Positions 9,074 to 17,873 of a DNA stretch of 64,000 nucleotides are shown in pieces. Position 1 is the stretch's first letter. The number at the start of each line of letters is the position of its first letter. Source of the stretch: Mesorhizobium sp. CU3 (GTDB lineage Bacteria > Pseudomonadota > Alphaproteobacteria > Rhizobiales > Rhizobiaceae); contig NZ_VFWX01000012.1 of assembly GCF_006442965.1 (NCBI RefSeq), forward strand, positions 151,695 to 215,694, written 5' to 3'. The translations under genes were made by a program, and so were the position numbers. Under the pieces are notes generated by a model, which was given only the letters and a program-made list of their open reading frames with translations, made no database searches and was not told the origin of the DNA.

Positions 9074-11044
9074 ATGACGCAAAGCCAGTTTCCGCATCTG
9101 CTCTCGCCGATCAAGCTCGGCAAGGTGGAGCTTCGCAACCGGATAATTTTCCCGGCCCACGAGACGCTTCTGCAGAGCGACGACGGACTGCTCAATGACG
9201 CGTACATCGCCTATCAGGTGGCCCGGACCCGCGCTGGGGCAGGGCTGAACATCCTGACTGCGGCCAGCATCGATGATTTCTCCTTCACGCAGCCAAGTCA
9301 GCCGCGCCTAGATAGCGACGAGACCATACCGGGTTATCGCGCCATGGCTGACGCGATCCACGCGGAGGGCGGCAAGGTTTTTGCACAGCTACTGCACGCA
9401 GGTCGGGAAATGTACAGCGCGGCAGATGGCAGCGCTCCGTTGACCTTCTCGTCCTCAGATACTTATGCCGAGCGTTTCCATATAAGGCCGCGCGCGCTGA
9501 CAATAAGCGAGATTCGCAAGATTGTTGAGGCATATGGCGCGGCAGCGGCGCGTGCCGTCGAGGCGGGGGTTGACGGTATCGAGATTTGCGGCAACCAGGG
9601 AAACCTGCCTGCCCAGTTCCTCGCCGCCACGATAAATAGTCGCACCGATGAATATGGCGGCAGCCTTGCCAACCGTTGCCGCTTCATCCTCGAGGTCGCG
9701 CAATCGGTACGGTCGACGATCGGACCGGACATCGCTTTCGGCTTCCGTCTCTCGGCGGCCGATCTCGACAATGACGGGCTGGAGGAGGAGGAAAGCCTGG
9801 AGGCCCTTGCGCGGCTCGATGCATCGGGGCTGGTCGACTACCTCCACATCGTACTAGGCACGCCGTCGACGCGCGCCGGGGCCATGCACATAGTCGCGCC
9901 GATGGAGGCGGCTGAAACCGGGTACGTCGTACCCTTCGCCGAACGGGCGAAGAAACGGCTGAAGCTTCCGCTGGTTGCGACTGGACGGTTCAATACCCCG
10001 CAATCGGCGGAACTGGCGATTGCGAATGGTTTCATGGACGCGGCCGGCATGACGAGGGCGATGATCTGCGATCCACGCTTCGTGTCGAAGGTTCGCGAAG
10101 GTCGCATCGATGACATCCGGGCCTGCATCGCATGCGACCAAGCCTGTATCGGCCACTTTCAGCGCGGATATTCCGTGTCCTGTATTCAATTCCCCGAATC
10201 TGGCCGTGAACTAACACTCGGCGCCTATGGCAAAGCCGATCGTGCTAAGAAGGTGATCGTTGCGGGTGGTGGGCCAGCGGGTATGAAGGCGGCTTCGGTC
10301 GCCGCGATGCGTGGACACCACGTCATCCTATGCGAGGCGTCGGGCCAACTTGGTGGCCAGGCCATCTTGGCGAGTAAAGTGTCAGGGCGAGCGGAATTCG
10401 GCGGTATCGTAACCAACCTTGCGCGCGAGGTCGAATTGGCGGGCGTAACCGTTCGCTTGAAGCAAAAGGTCACCAAGGAGCTTATCGAGAGCGAAGGGGC
10501 AGATGCGGTCGTGCTGGCCACTGGGTCGACGCCACGCTTGCCGTCCCCGGAGCGCATCGAAGGGATCAAGCACGTCACGGCCCACGATGTCATTGCTGGG
10601 ACCGCCAAAGTGGGCCAAAGCGTCCTTATTGCCGACATCACCTGTGACTGGGCAGGGGTCGGCGCAGCCCTGCAACTTTCGCAGAACGGCCACGATGTCA
10701 CGATCGCCGTAGTGGGCATCCAACCTGGCGAGACGATGCCAACCTATGTTCGCGATAAATCCGCAGCGAGGCTTTTCGAGGCAGGTGTCAAGATTATCAA
10801 CTATGCACGCCTCTACGGCGCCGACGGGAACACAGTATATCTTGAGCACGTGGCAGCGCTGAAGCCTATCGTGGTCGAGGGTGTCGACACGCTTGTGATC
10901 TGTCACGGCGGCGAAGCGGACCGTAGGCTGGAGCGTGAGATTGAAGGGCTGCCGATAGAACGACATATCGTCGGTGACTGCCTCACGCCGCGTACCGCCG
11001 AGGAGGCCGTTCTGGAAGGCTTGAAGGCGGCTATAGCCTTGTAG
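9074..11044 (+). CDS. NADH:flavin oxidoreductase, FadH/TMADH type (OYE1)
   Basis: 656-residue multidomain flavoenzyme. An N-terminal FMN-binding old-yellow-enzyme barrel (about 1-340) is followed by an iron-sulfur ligand set (Cys351, Cys354, Cys358, Cys370) and an FAD/NAD(P)H half (GGGPAGMKAA near 395). This is the layout of 2,4-dienoyl-CoA reductase and trimethylamine dehydrogenase. It probably reduces an activated C=C or demethylates a C-N centre in the local pathway. The usual active-site segment GYL reads GNL here (Asn177), unlike its paralog at 37720-39684. Divergent from GMC1. Confidence 0.9.
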   Translation: MTQSQFPHLLSPIKLGKVELRNRIIFPAHETLLQSDDGLLNDAYIAYQVARTRAGAGLNILTAASIDDFSFTQPSQPRLDSDETIPGYRAMADAIHAEGGKVFAQLLHAGREMYSAADGSAPLTFSSSDTYAERFHIRPRALTISEIRKIVEAYGAAAARAVEAGVDGIEICGNQGNLPAQFLAATINSRTDEYGGSLANRCRFILEVAQSVRSTIGPDIAFGFRLSAADLDNDGLEEEESLEALARLDASGLVDYLHIVLGTPSTRAGAMHIVAPMEAAETGYVVPFAERAKKRLKLPLVATGRFNTPQSAELAIANGFMDAAGMTRAMICDPRFVSKVREGRIDDIRACIACDQACIGHFQRGYSVSCIQFPESGRELTLGAYGKADRAKKVIVAGGGPAGMKAASVAAMRGHHVILCEASGQLGGQAILASKVSGRAEFGGIVTNLAREVELAGVTVRLKQKVTKELIESEGADAVVLATGSTPRLPSPERIEGIKHVTAHDVIAGTAKVGQSVLIADITCDWAGVGAALQLSQNGHDVTIAVVGIQPGETMPTYVRDKSAARLFEAGVKIINYARLYGADGNTVYLEHVAALKPIVVEGVDTLVICHGGEADRRLEREIEGLPIERHIVGDCLTPRTAEEAVLEGLKAAIAL

Positions 11045-11088
11045 GTTGGTTGCGCGGGCGACACCCGTAGTGCCGCCGCGGCGCTGTC

Positions 11089-12132
11089 TCACGAGAAGTC
11101 GGTTACCACGGTAACTCCAGGTGAATCCGCCCGGTCCATCGAGACCAGGGCAGAGATGGCCCCTGTGAAATTGGTTGTGGCGCCTATCAGACGGTGGACA
11201 GGCAGAAGTCCGCGGCCAATCATCCCAAACATGGGTTCATAGGCATGGGATTGCATACCAAGGCTGCCGTAGATTTCTAATTCCCGCACGATAACGTCTT
11301 CCATCGGGATCGGTGGAAGACTCTGCGACCCGACTGTGAGGCCTACTTGGATGTGACGCCCTCGTTTGCGAAGGCTCTTTATTGAATTGAAACAGGTAAC
11401 CTTGTTCCCAAGCGCGTCCATGGATACGTGCGCGCCACCGCCGGTTGTCTCCGCTACCGCTGCGGCGACGTCCGCGAAGTCGTTGGCGTTGAGGCACACA
11501 TTCGCTCCGAGCGATTTTGCCAGCGTCAGCTTTTCGGATGCCACGTCCACTGCAACAATCTGCGCGCCCAACGCGTGTCCGATCATGATCGCGGACAGCC
11601 CGACACCTCCGCACCCGTAGACTGCTAGCCACTGACCGGGTTTCAGTCGGCCCTGTTCGACGACAGCCCTAAAAGACGTCACAAAACGGCAGCCCAGGCT
11701 GGCCGCGGCCTGGAACTCAAGTGAGTCTGGCAGCTTGACGAGGTTCAGGTCTGCCTGCTCCACGGCGACATATTGAGCGAACGACCCCCAATGGGAAAAA
11801 CCGGGTGAAAATGGCACGTCGCATATGTGTTGATTGCCAGTCCTGCATTGATGACAGTGCCCGCATCCCGACGAGAACGGCATCGTCACGCGGTCACCGA
11901 TGGCCCACCGTGCGACGTCCTTGCCCGTTGCCACCACGGTGCCGGCGAACTCGTGTCCGGGCACATGCGGCAGGACGATGGATGGGTCGTGTCCGACCCA
12001 GGCGTGCCAGTCACTACGACAAACACCGGTCGCCCCAACCGCAATGACAGCGCCGCCTGGAGTAACCTCGGGATCGGGAACGGTGCTGATTGTGGGAGCT
12101 CCGGAAAAGGCTTCGTATACGATTGCTTTCAC
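11089..12132 (-). CDS. Zinc-dependent alcohol dehydrogenase
   Basis: 347-residue medium-chain dehydrogenase that oxidises an alcohol to an aldehyde or ketone with NAD(P). Catalytic-zinc ligands are seen in GVCRSDWH and PGHEFAG, structural-zinc cysteines in CGHCHQCRTGNQHIC, and the Rossmann motif in VYGCGGVGLSA. Its 3' end converges on the end of OYE1 with a 44-base gap. A TetR-type palindrome lies about 200 bases upstream (12331-12350). Probably part of the TetR-controlled oxidation route. Confidence 0.9.
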   Translation of the reverse strand: MKAIVYEAFSGAPTISTVPDPEVTPGGAVIAVGATGVCRSDWHAWVGHDPSIVLPHVPGHEFAGTVVATGKDVARWAIGDRVTMPFSSGCGHCHQCRTGNQHICDVPFSPGFSHWGSFAQYVAVEQADLNLVKLPDSLEFQAAASLGCRFVTSFRAVVEQGRLKPGQWLAVYGCGGVGLSAIMIGHALGAQIVAVDVASEKLTLAKSLGANVCLNANDFADVAAAVAETTGGGAHVSMDALGNKVTCFNSIKSLRKRGRHIQVGLTVGSQSLPPIPMEDVIVRELEIYGSLGMQSHAYEPMFGMIGRGLLPVHRLIGATTNFTGAISALVSMDRADSPGVTVVTDFS

Positions 12133-12330
12133 TAATCGCTCCTTGGTTGTCCGAACTTTGTGGGCAGAGCGCGGATGCCTCGCGCGCGGGTCAGTCCAGG
12201 CAGTTGCATCGTGTTGGGGCGCGTGCGTACCTGCTTTGACTTAGGGGCAAAGAACGTGTGACTGCGATACGGTTGCCTCCCAAGAGGTGAGATCAAAAAT
12301 CAGATCCGAGATAAGCCCGACAACCTCTCA

Positions 12331-12350
12331 AACACGATTTTGATCAGCTT
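12331..12350. promoter_or_regulatory. TetR-type palindrome, site F (alcohol dehydrogenase / TetR1 region)
   Basis: AACACGATTTTGATCAGCTT; 14 of 16 arm positions match the consensus. It is in the 479-base region between the alcohol dehydrogenase start and the end of TetR1. No gene is recognised in that region. A second AT-rich inverted repeat (TTAAT-AAA-ATTAA) occurs near 12424-12436. Confidence 0.55.
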
Positions 12351-12611
12351 CACCAACCGCAATTCGCTCAAACATACCCCGGATCAAGACAGTTGTCGAC
12401 CCATTCTCGCCATAAGATCTGACGTTAATAAAATTAATATGGGTGCAGCTCAACCCTCTTAAGGCGGGGGCAACGGTTTGCGATCGAATGAAGCTGAATG
12501 GGCACCGGCCAATAGAAGCTGGCCACCATTCGTTAGAAGCTGGCGGGGCTGTTGCGCTTCCCGATCGGGGTGGGACCACAGCCCGGTATAGCCGTGCGAA
12601 GGACAGCCCGA

Positions 12612-13340
12612 CTAACCTGAGTCATTGGCTGCTTCGGCGCTGCCTTCATTTACGGGCAGCACCTCCGGCAAGAACATGCGCAGATAGGCAGTCTGCATGC
12701 GCATGCTTTCCTGGAAGGCGTCGTCATCTATATGCCCATGAAGCACGTAAGATCGTGACCACAACGTATCAACGATCTCGATACCAAAAGCAAACTTATG
12801 CACAAGGCCCGGTATCTCGGGGAGAATGAAAAGCTCCATCAAAATATTGACCATCGCCTGGGCGAGCCTGTCATTTTCGGCAATGTTGGCCCGGCGCGAT
12901 TCCCTATGCAAAATCGGCCCCAAGCAGGCTTCGCTCATAGGCCGGTGATCGTTGAAGGAGGCGCGGGCATGTTTACCGACCTCGTAGAGCCAAGCCTGCC
13001 AACTAAGGTCCCGGCGGCGAGCCAAATTCCGGCCAGCTGCGATCGCGTCCTCCGACGACTTATGAAGGTAACGTTTGCTTAGCTCTATTCTGAGCGCCGC
13101 CATAGTAGGGAACAAGTAATTTATGGACGCCGGCGATATGTGGGCGTGGCGAGCGATATCGTAAAAGCTGATATCTTCTATGTTTGCTGTCTGGAGTAGA
13201 TTTTCCGAAGCATCAAGGATCTTCTCGAATCGATCCATGCTTCGTTGTTGCGAAGGCTGCCTAGCAACATGCTCGATTATGTCGGATCGACCCTTGCGAA
13301 GCGAGGATCGCGGTCGAACACGGGTCTTGTCGTCTGCCAT
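12612..13340 (-). CDS. TetR family regulator 1
   Basis: 242-residue one-component regulator. A basic N-terminal extension of about 35 residues precedes the TetR helix-turn-helix (RFEKILDASENLLQTANI, then DISFYDIARHAHISPASINY and LFPTMAAL). The DNA-binding half is nearly the same as in the TetR protein at 21844-22587, including the recognition helix, while the C-terminal ligand domain is less alike. The two probably bind the same operator but may sense different ligands. It lies upstream of the alcohol dehydrogenase in the same direction. Confidence 0.88.
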   Translation of the reverse strand: MADDKTRVRPRSSLRKGRSDIIEHVARQPSQQRSMDRFEKILDASENLLQTANIEDISFYDIARHAHISPASINYLFPTMAALRIELSKRYLHKSSEDAIAAGRNLARRRDLSWQAWLYEVGKHARASFNDHRPMSEACLGPILHRESRRANIAENDRLAQAMVNILMELFILPEIPGLVHKFAFGIEIVDTLWSRSYVLHGHIDDDAFQESMRMQTAYLRMFLPEVLPVNEGSAEAANDSG

Positions 13341-13925
13341 TCAGGTCACTCGATCAAGGAAAGCAGCCGCCGCTCACGGGCTCGGTATGCGGCAGAGCCC
13401 AAAGCGCCCGGTCTGGCGGCGTGTTGAAACGAGCTAGTCCCAAATCCAATAACAATCGAATCATCCCGCTATGGCGCAGCCGCTCGGTCTTAATAGCCTA
13501 TCGACTAGAACGTTGGCTAGGCACGCGCCCAGAGCCGCTTGGAACCGATGCAATTCGACGTCCCCGCTGAGCTTCGAGATCATTCAACAATCTTCGCCAA
13601 GGGATATTCGTCTAGCCAAAGCGTCTTGGCTGGAAACGCGATTTCTATCCCATCGTCCAATGCTGGACTAAGATATGTTGGACCCTGATCCGACATGTGA
13701 ACCGGCTGGACGCCTGGCTCGTGTCGGCAGCGCCGTTGGAGAGGCCTCGAGCGACCCCCTTGGATCTCGGAAGTCTGTCGCGTTCGAAGCAATAGTCTCA
13801 TCGAGACTATGAGGACAATTCCAGTTTATCCCCGTCCAGACGCTCAAGGCAATATCAGATTAAAGATTGGAAAAATTACAACGCTTGGCGGATTTTCGCT
13901 TGTTGAGCCGACATTATCCATATAA
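13341..13925. other. Intergenic region, no gene recognised
   Basis: About 600 bases between the divergent TetR1 and VOC1 genes, AT-richer towards VOC1. Short frames occur but show no convincing domain. A single half-site resembling the TetR-type palindrome (TATCAGATT) is near 13853-13861. A promoter for VOC1 may be TTGTTG (13900-13905) with TATAAA (13921-13926), spacing 15. Confidence 0.35.
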
Positions 13926-13945
13926 AAAACGATATAAATCAACTT
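13926..13945. promoter_or_regulatory. TetR-type palindrome, site E (VOC1)
   Basis: AAAACGATATAAATCAACTT; 12 of 16 arm positions match the consensus. It directly follows a TATAAA -10-like box and ends 14 bases before the VOC1 ATG, a position suited to repression. Confidence 0.45.
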
Positions 13946-13959
13946 AGGTCACCTTTCTG

Positions 13960-14499
13960 ATGGCGGCTCAGCCTCCCCGCAACGTTTCTTCGTATCCGCC
14001 ACCGACTCTCGGGCCGATCGCGCAGGTGGCCTACCTCGTGGGCGATCTCGACGTGGCCGTGCGTTATTGGGTCGAACATTTCGGCGTAGGGCCGTTCTTT
14101 GTTCAAAAGCACCTGAAGTTCACGGAATTGGTTGTGAACGGGGCGCCCAGCGATGTGGATTTCAGCATCGCGCTGGCTTGGGGTGGCGGCGTTCAAATCG
14201 AGTTGATCGAACAGCACAACCAAGCGCCATCGGTATTTCGGGGCTTTCCCTACGGCGCAATCCACCACGTCGGAATCCGGACCATGCGGTTGGCCGAGGA
14301 TGCGGCTCGTCTAAGAACGGCCGGCATGCGTGAGGTGCAACGCGGTGTCGCAACGAGCGGCACAGTCACCGCTTTCTTCGATGGAAATCCGGTTTGCGGG
14401 ATTGTCGAGCTCATTCAGCCTGCAGATGGTGGGACGCTGTTGGAAAAGATGAAGAAGGCAGCCTCGGAGTGGGACGGGAAGAGCCTTTATGGAATTTGA
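13960..14499 (+). CDS. VOC/glyoxalase superfamily protein 1
   Basis: 179-residue protein of the methylmalonyl-CoA epimerase-like VOC branch. It starts GPIAQVAYLVGDLDVAVRYW and later has AIHHVGIRTMRLAEDAARLRTAG, the two beta-alpha-beta modules that form a metal-binding cup. A paralog with the same architecture is at 37122-37667. Both end in an LLEKM...ASEWDG or LLQKLARDWDG tail, a shared feature not explained by the fold alone. It may act as an epimerase, isomerase or lyase on a pathway acid. Followed after 36 bases by the alpha/beta hydrolase-like gene. Confidence 0.78.
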   Translation: MAAQPPRNVSSYPPPTLGPIAQVAYLVGDLDVAVRYWVEHFGVGPFFVQKHLKFTELVVNGAPSDVDFSIALAWGGGVQIELIEQHNQAPSVFRGFPYGAIHHVGIRTMRLAEDAARLRTAGMREVQRGVATSGTVTAFFDGNPVCGIVELIQPADGGTLLEKMKKAASEWDGKSLYGI

Positions 14500-14535
14500 T
14501 GCGGCGGACTTGGGTGATCAAAAGGGAAGGTGGTG

Positions 14536-15411
14536 ATGAACAATTTCGCCTCTTTGGAGGGTAGCTTAGCGGTTCCGGGCTTCGGCGAGATCTATTACCA
14601 GGATCATCGCCCTGCCATTGACCGTGGCCTTACCCCGGTGCTTTGCCTCGCTGGGTTCTGGCGCAACTCATCAGACTTCAACCGACTGGCGGCAAAAATT
14701 GCGCCTGAGCGACGGGTCGTGGCGCCGGATCTGCGTGGGCGAGGCAAATCATCCAGGTCGTTTAACGCCGCAGACTATCATTTCGACAAACTCGTCGCCG
14801 ACGTCTGGAGGCTGCTCGACGAGCTCACGCTGCCGCGGGTCGTGGTGGTTGGAATGGCGCTCGGCGGTTTCATTGCCCTGCACATGGCAAGGACCAAACC
14901 CGATCGGATCGCCGGCATCGTGCTGAACGATGTCGGGACCGAGACTGCGTCGCCGGGCGCAAAACAGATCGCCGCCCACATGGATCACAACACATACACT
15001 TTCGATGACGCGCTTCGAAAGGTACGAGATCAGCATGGACCCTATCTTAGCGAGTTCAGCGAAGACGACTGGCGAGCATTCACACTTCAGGCCTATCGCG
15101 ACATCGGCGGGGGTCGCTACGTCCGCGATTTCGACGAACTGACGCAGCGCGAGACGGAGCGGTTCAAGGCCGCCAAGCCCTCGTTCTGGGACGACTACGT
15201 GTCGCTTGGCCCCATTCCGGTGGCCATCCTGCGCGGAGAGTTTTCGGGATATTTGACGCTGGAGATGGCGAAGAAAATGGCTGCGGGGCACCCGCGAGCC
15301 ATCCTGACCACGATAAGTGGCCGGAGCCACTGGCCGATGCTGGATGAGGAAGCCTCGTTGCGCGCGGTCGGCCATCTCCTTGCCGAGACCGATAGGCCGG
15401 TCGGGGGCTGA
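14536..15411 (+). CDS. Alpha/beta hydrolase fold protein lacking catalytic Ser and Asp
   Basis: 291 residues with a clear alpha/beta hydrolase fold (LCLAGFWRNSSDFNRLA, VVAPDLRGRGKS, lid region, late His265 in SGRSHWPML). The nucleophile elbow reads GMALGG, with Ala108 where the family has Ser. The acid position of the usual RGExSD segment is Gly238 (RGEFSG). Only the His of the triad remains, so ordinary ester hydrolysis is unlikely. It could be a non-hydrolytic enzyme, a binding protein or a decayed gene, but the frame is intact. ATG chosen at 14536 over in-frame GTGs at 14530 and 14533. Co-directional with VOC1. Confidence 0.8.
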   Translation: MNNFASLEGSLAVPGFGEIYYQDHRPAIDRGLTPVLCLAGFWRNSSDFNRLAAKIAPERRVVAPDLRGRGKSSRSFNAADYHFDKLVADVWRLLDELTLPRVVVVGMALGGFIALHMARTKPDRIAGIVLNDVGTETASPGAKQIAAHMDHNTYTFDDALRKVRDQHGPYLSEFSEDDWRAFTLQAYRDIGGGRYVRDFDELTQRETERFKAAKPSFWDDYVSLGPIPVAILRGEFSGYLTLEMAKKMAAGHPRAILTTISGRSHWPMLDEEASLRAVGHLLAETDRPVGG

Positions 15412-15645
15412 GGAAGCCTTGCAGTGGCTCGACACGGCCGGGGGTGGCGGACCGCCACCCTTGGGCCGGGGTCGACACGGCGCCATGTGGTGCAACAAGG
15501 GTCGCACAGCGACGCTTTGGTTTCGCGCCCCAGCTTCCCGCCCTGAAACTGTAGTAGGCGTGCTTCGGATGTCCCTGGCGGCGAAATGGCGAGACCGCGA
15601 GCAGGTGCAAGGGGCCTCGTGAGCCAATGGGGTGGTTGTACGCGC

Positions 15646-16524
15646 ATGGCCCGGAATGACAGGTGGGCGGGAACGGTGTTCGTCCTTGCCGCCACGCTTG
15701 CCTGGAGCGCAAGCGGCGTCTACATGCGCCTGCTCTCCGTCGACGTGTCGACGACGATCGCTTTGAGGGCGCTTTTCGGCGCACTCTTCCTGGGGCTCGC
15801 CTGCTTGCTCCTGCCCAATAGGCGCGACCAATGGCGTGCGCTGGCCCATCCGGCGGGATTTGCCCTGGTGCTGTGCCAGGTGACCGGCCAGGCGTGTTTT
15901 GTGGGCGCGATGTACTATACGAGCATCGCGAATGTCATGTTCATCGGCGCCACGCTGCCGTTTGTAGCTGCGCTGCTCGCCCGCCTTCTCCTGAGAGAGC
16001 CCTTGAAGCGGTCGACGATGGTTTCGGGACTTGTCTGCCTATTCGGAGTCACGGTGATCGTGGTCTCGTCCGGATCCGTGGGGCTGCGGGTTGGGGACAT
16101 TCTCGCTTTCGGCCTGACGCTATCCTACGCCGTCATCGGGCTGCTACCAAAGATCAAACCGGACCTCCCGATATTGCCGCCTGTTTTGGTCGGCTGCCTT
16201 GTGACCTTCGCGCTTTTTCTGCCAATGGCATCTGTCGGGGGCATATCTCGCTTCGACTGGGGAGTCCTTGCCCTGTTCGGCGCGACCAACAGCTGCCTGG
16301 CCCTTGTCCTGTACCTGTCCGGTGCCAAGCTATTGTCCGCGGATGAGGCCGCGCTGCTCAGCACCGCGGACGTCGTACTCGCACCAACTTGGGTCTGGCT
16401 CATGTTTTCGGAGCGACCGGCGCCAGCGACACTCGTTGGCGGCGCCATTATTGTCGTGGCGATCGTCCTGCACGCGGTTCTGCAGTGGCGCAGAAGCGAT
16501 ATCAGCACCAACCCTGCTGTATAG
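15646..16524 (+). CDS. DMT superfamily (EamA) transporter
   Basis: 292-residue inner-membrane protein with about ten hydrophobic segments arranged as two EamA repeats (FVLAATLAWSASGVYMRLL at the start, NSCLALVLYLSGAKLL in the second half). EamA carriers usually export small metabolites. The frame extends upstream to 15586, but MARNDRW at 15646 puts the N-terminus next to the first membrane segment. The ribosome site is weak and a GTG at 15619 is an alternative. Downstream of the hydrolase-like gene after about 230 bases; role in the pathway unknown. Confidence 0.78.
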   Translation: MARNDRWAGTVFVLAATLAWSASGVYMRLLSVDVSTTIALRALFGALFLGLACLLLPNRRDQWRALAHPAGFALVLCQVTGQACFVGAMYYTSIANVMFIGATLPFVAALLARLLLREPLKRSTMVSGLVCLFGVTVIVVSSGSVGLRVGDILAFGLTLSYAVIGLLPKIKPDLPILPPVLVGCLVTFALFLPMASVGGISRFDWGVLALFGATNSCLALVLYLSGAKLLSADEAALLSTADVVLAPTWVWLMFSERPAPATLVGGAIIVVAIVLHAVLQWRRSDISTNPAV

Positions 16525-16575
16525 GATGCCGCGACAACGAACTGGACTGACGAAACGCCCTTCACGGCGATGCCT

Positions 16576-16933
16576 GATGTCGACCGAGCTGAAAGCTAAT
16601 CTTGTCGTTCCCGGGGGAGCCGCCACCGCGCATGCGATCCACTGGTAGGTCTCGGCGGTGCTTGGACCCGTCGGGGTCCCCGCCAACATCAGGCGTGGCA
16701 GCACTGTCGATGAGGAGGCCTTGATCCCGGCGCTACGCGGCAGGGCCATCTTGGCTGCCGGACTGGGCATTTTCGAAGATGACCCCTACGTGCCGCAAGC
16801 GCTGATCGCCCAACGTGTTCCTGACATCCAAAATGGCGTCGCCACATGCCCCGCGCGGCGCGTCATGGCCAACCTGGTTGTCGACAATCTCGTGCCCTGG
16901 TTCACGCAGGGGCGCGCGCCGACGCCGGTCTGA
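16576..16933 (+). pseudogene. Remnant of D-isomer-specific 2-hydroxyacid dehydrogenase
   Basis: Only the C-terminal third survives. Frame 1 reads DVDRAES, then the match continues in frame 2 as ANLVVPGGAATAHAIHW, hits an in-frame TAG (16646-16648), and resumes as VSAVLGPVGVPANIRRGSTVDEEALIPAL, then GLGIFEDDPYVPQALI and MANLVVDNLVPWF. These match the NAD-binding and C-terminal segments of glyoxylate/hydroxypyruvate reductases (NVARGSVVDEEAL, GLDVFEDEP, NLLAWF). The gene is 5'-truncated, frameshifted and stop-interrupted, so non-functional. The remainder of the 490-base gap to 17015 holds nothing else that I recognise. Confidence 0.75.
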
Positions 16934-17014
16934 GCGTTGCACTCCACTGGATTTGTTCGAGCAGCGCCGGAGCGCGGACTTAGCGCCTCTTGCCCAGTTC
17001 CCGCGCATGAAACG

Positions 17015-17869
17015 CTAAGCGGCTATGCCCTGCAGGTCCTTGTCTTCCTCGATCGCGGCAAGCGCCTCGAGCTTGAGTTCCCTGCGTTCGTGGCGCCGGC
17101 GCCTCAGCTCGACATAGATCACTCCGGCGACGGTAATAAGGATGAACAGCAGGCCCAGCGCGTTGATCTCGGGGGTGAACCCGGTGCGCACCATCGAGCC
17201 GATGTAGACGGTGAGCGTCTGCGCGCTGCCGCGGGTGAAGAGGGTTATGTTGTAGTTCTCAACAGACTGGAAAAAAGCCAGCACCGCGCCGAGGACGATA
17301 GCGGGGTAAAGGTGAGGCAGAACGATCCGGCGCATCACCTGGCCATGGCTCGCGCCGAGATCGAGCGCCGCCTCCTCCAGGCCTTTATCGAAGCTCTGAA
17401 GCCTGGCAAGCACCAGAAGCATCACGTAGGTTGCGATGTAGGACACCTGTCCCAATGCTGACAGGTGGAGGCCTGCGGAGATGTTGAATTCTTTCCAGAA
17501 CAGCAAAGTCGAGATGCCGACAACCACGCCGGGCGTAAGGATCGGCGCGATCAGGATCCCAAATAGGACCGGCCGTGCCTTACTCTGCCAGCTGTTGAGC
17601 AGTAGTGCCGCAGCGGTTCCTGTGGGCACCGATATGGCGACCACCACAAGTGCCAGGAAGAATGTATTAATGCCCGCATCCAGCATGGGCTGATCGTTCC
17701 AGAGGTCAACAAACCAGCGCGCCGTGAAACCATGCCACGGATAGACAGATGGAAAGCGTGAATCGTTGAATCCGGCACCGCCCATGATTATCAGGGGCAG
17801 AACCATATAGGCGATGCACAACCCCAGGAAGCCATTTGAAAGCGTTTTGGTGAAGGTCGGCTTTCTCAT
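17015..17869 (-). CDS. ABC transporter I permease, PotC type
   Basis: 284-residue inner-membrane permease of a spermidine/putrescine-type importer. The EAA loop is EEAALDLGASHGQVMRRIVLPHLYPA (near 180-205). It is the last gene of a four-gene minus-strand operon (binding protein, ATPase, PotB, PotC) and follows PotB after 4 bases. PotC-type partners move polyamines, opines, phosphonates or other small, often charged compounds. The particular substrate is not readable. Confidence 0.87.
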   Translation of the reverse strand: MRKPTFTKTLSNGFLGLCIAYMVLPLIIMGGAGFNDSRFPSVYPWHGFTARWFVDLWNDQPMLDAGINTFFLALVVVAISVPTGTAAALLLNSWQSKARPVLFGILIAPILTPGVVVGISTLLFWKEFNISAGLHLSALGQVSYIATYVMLLVLARLQSFDKGLEEAALDLGASHGQVMRRIVLPHLYPAIVLGAVLAFFQSVENYNITLFTRGSAQTLTVYIGSMVRTGFTPEINALGLLFILITVAGVIYVELRRRRHERRELKLEALAAIEEDKDLQGIAA

Positions 17870-17873
17870 GGGC

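Noticed and set aside
12286..12308. Additional TetR-type site (GGTGAGATCAAAAATCAGATCC region)
   Set aside because: Arms fit poorly and the centre is five bases instead of four; site F at 12331 is much better.
13580..13801. Minus-strand frame with SDQGPTYLSPALDDG, vaguely like a transposase DDE segment
   Set aside because: Only a few residues match, with no flanking transposase motifs or terminal repeats.
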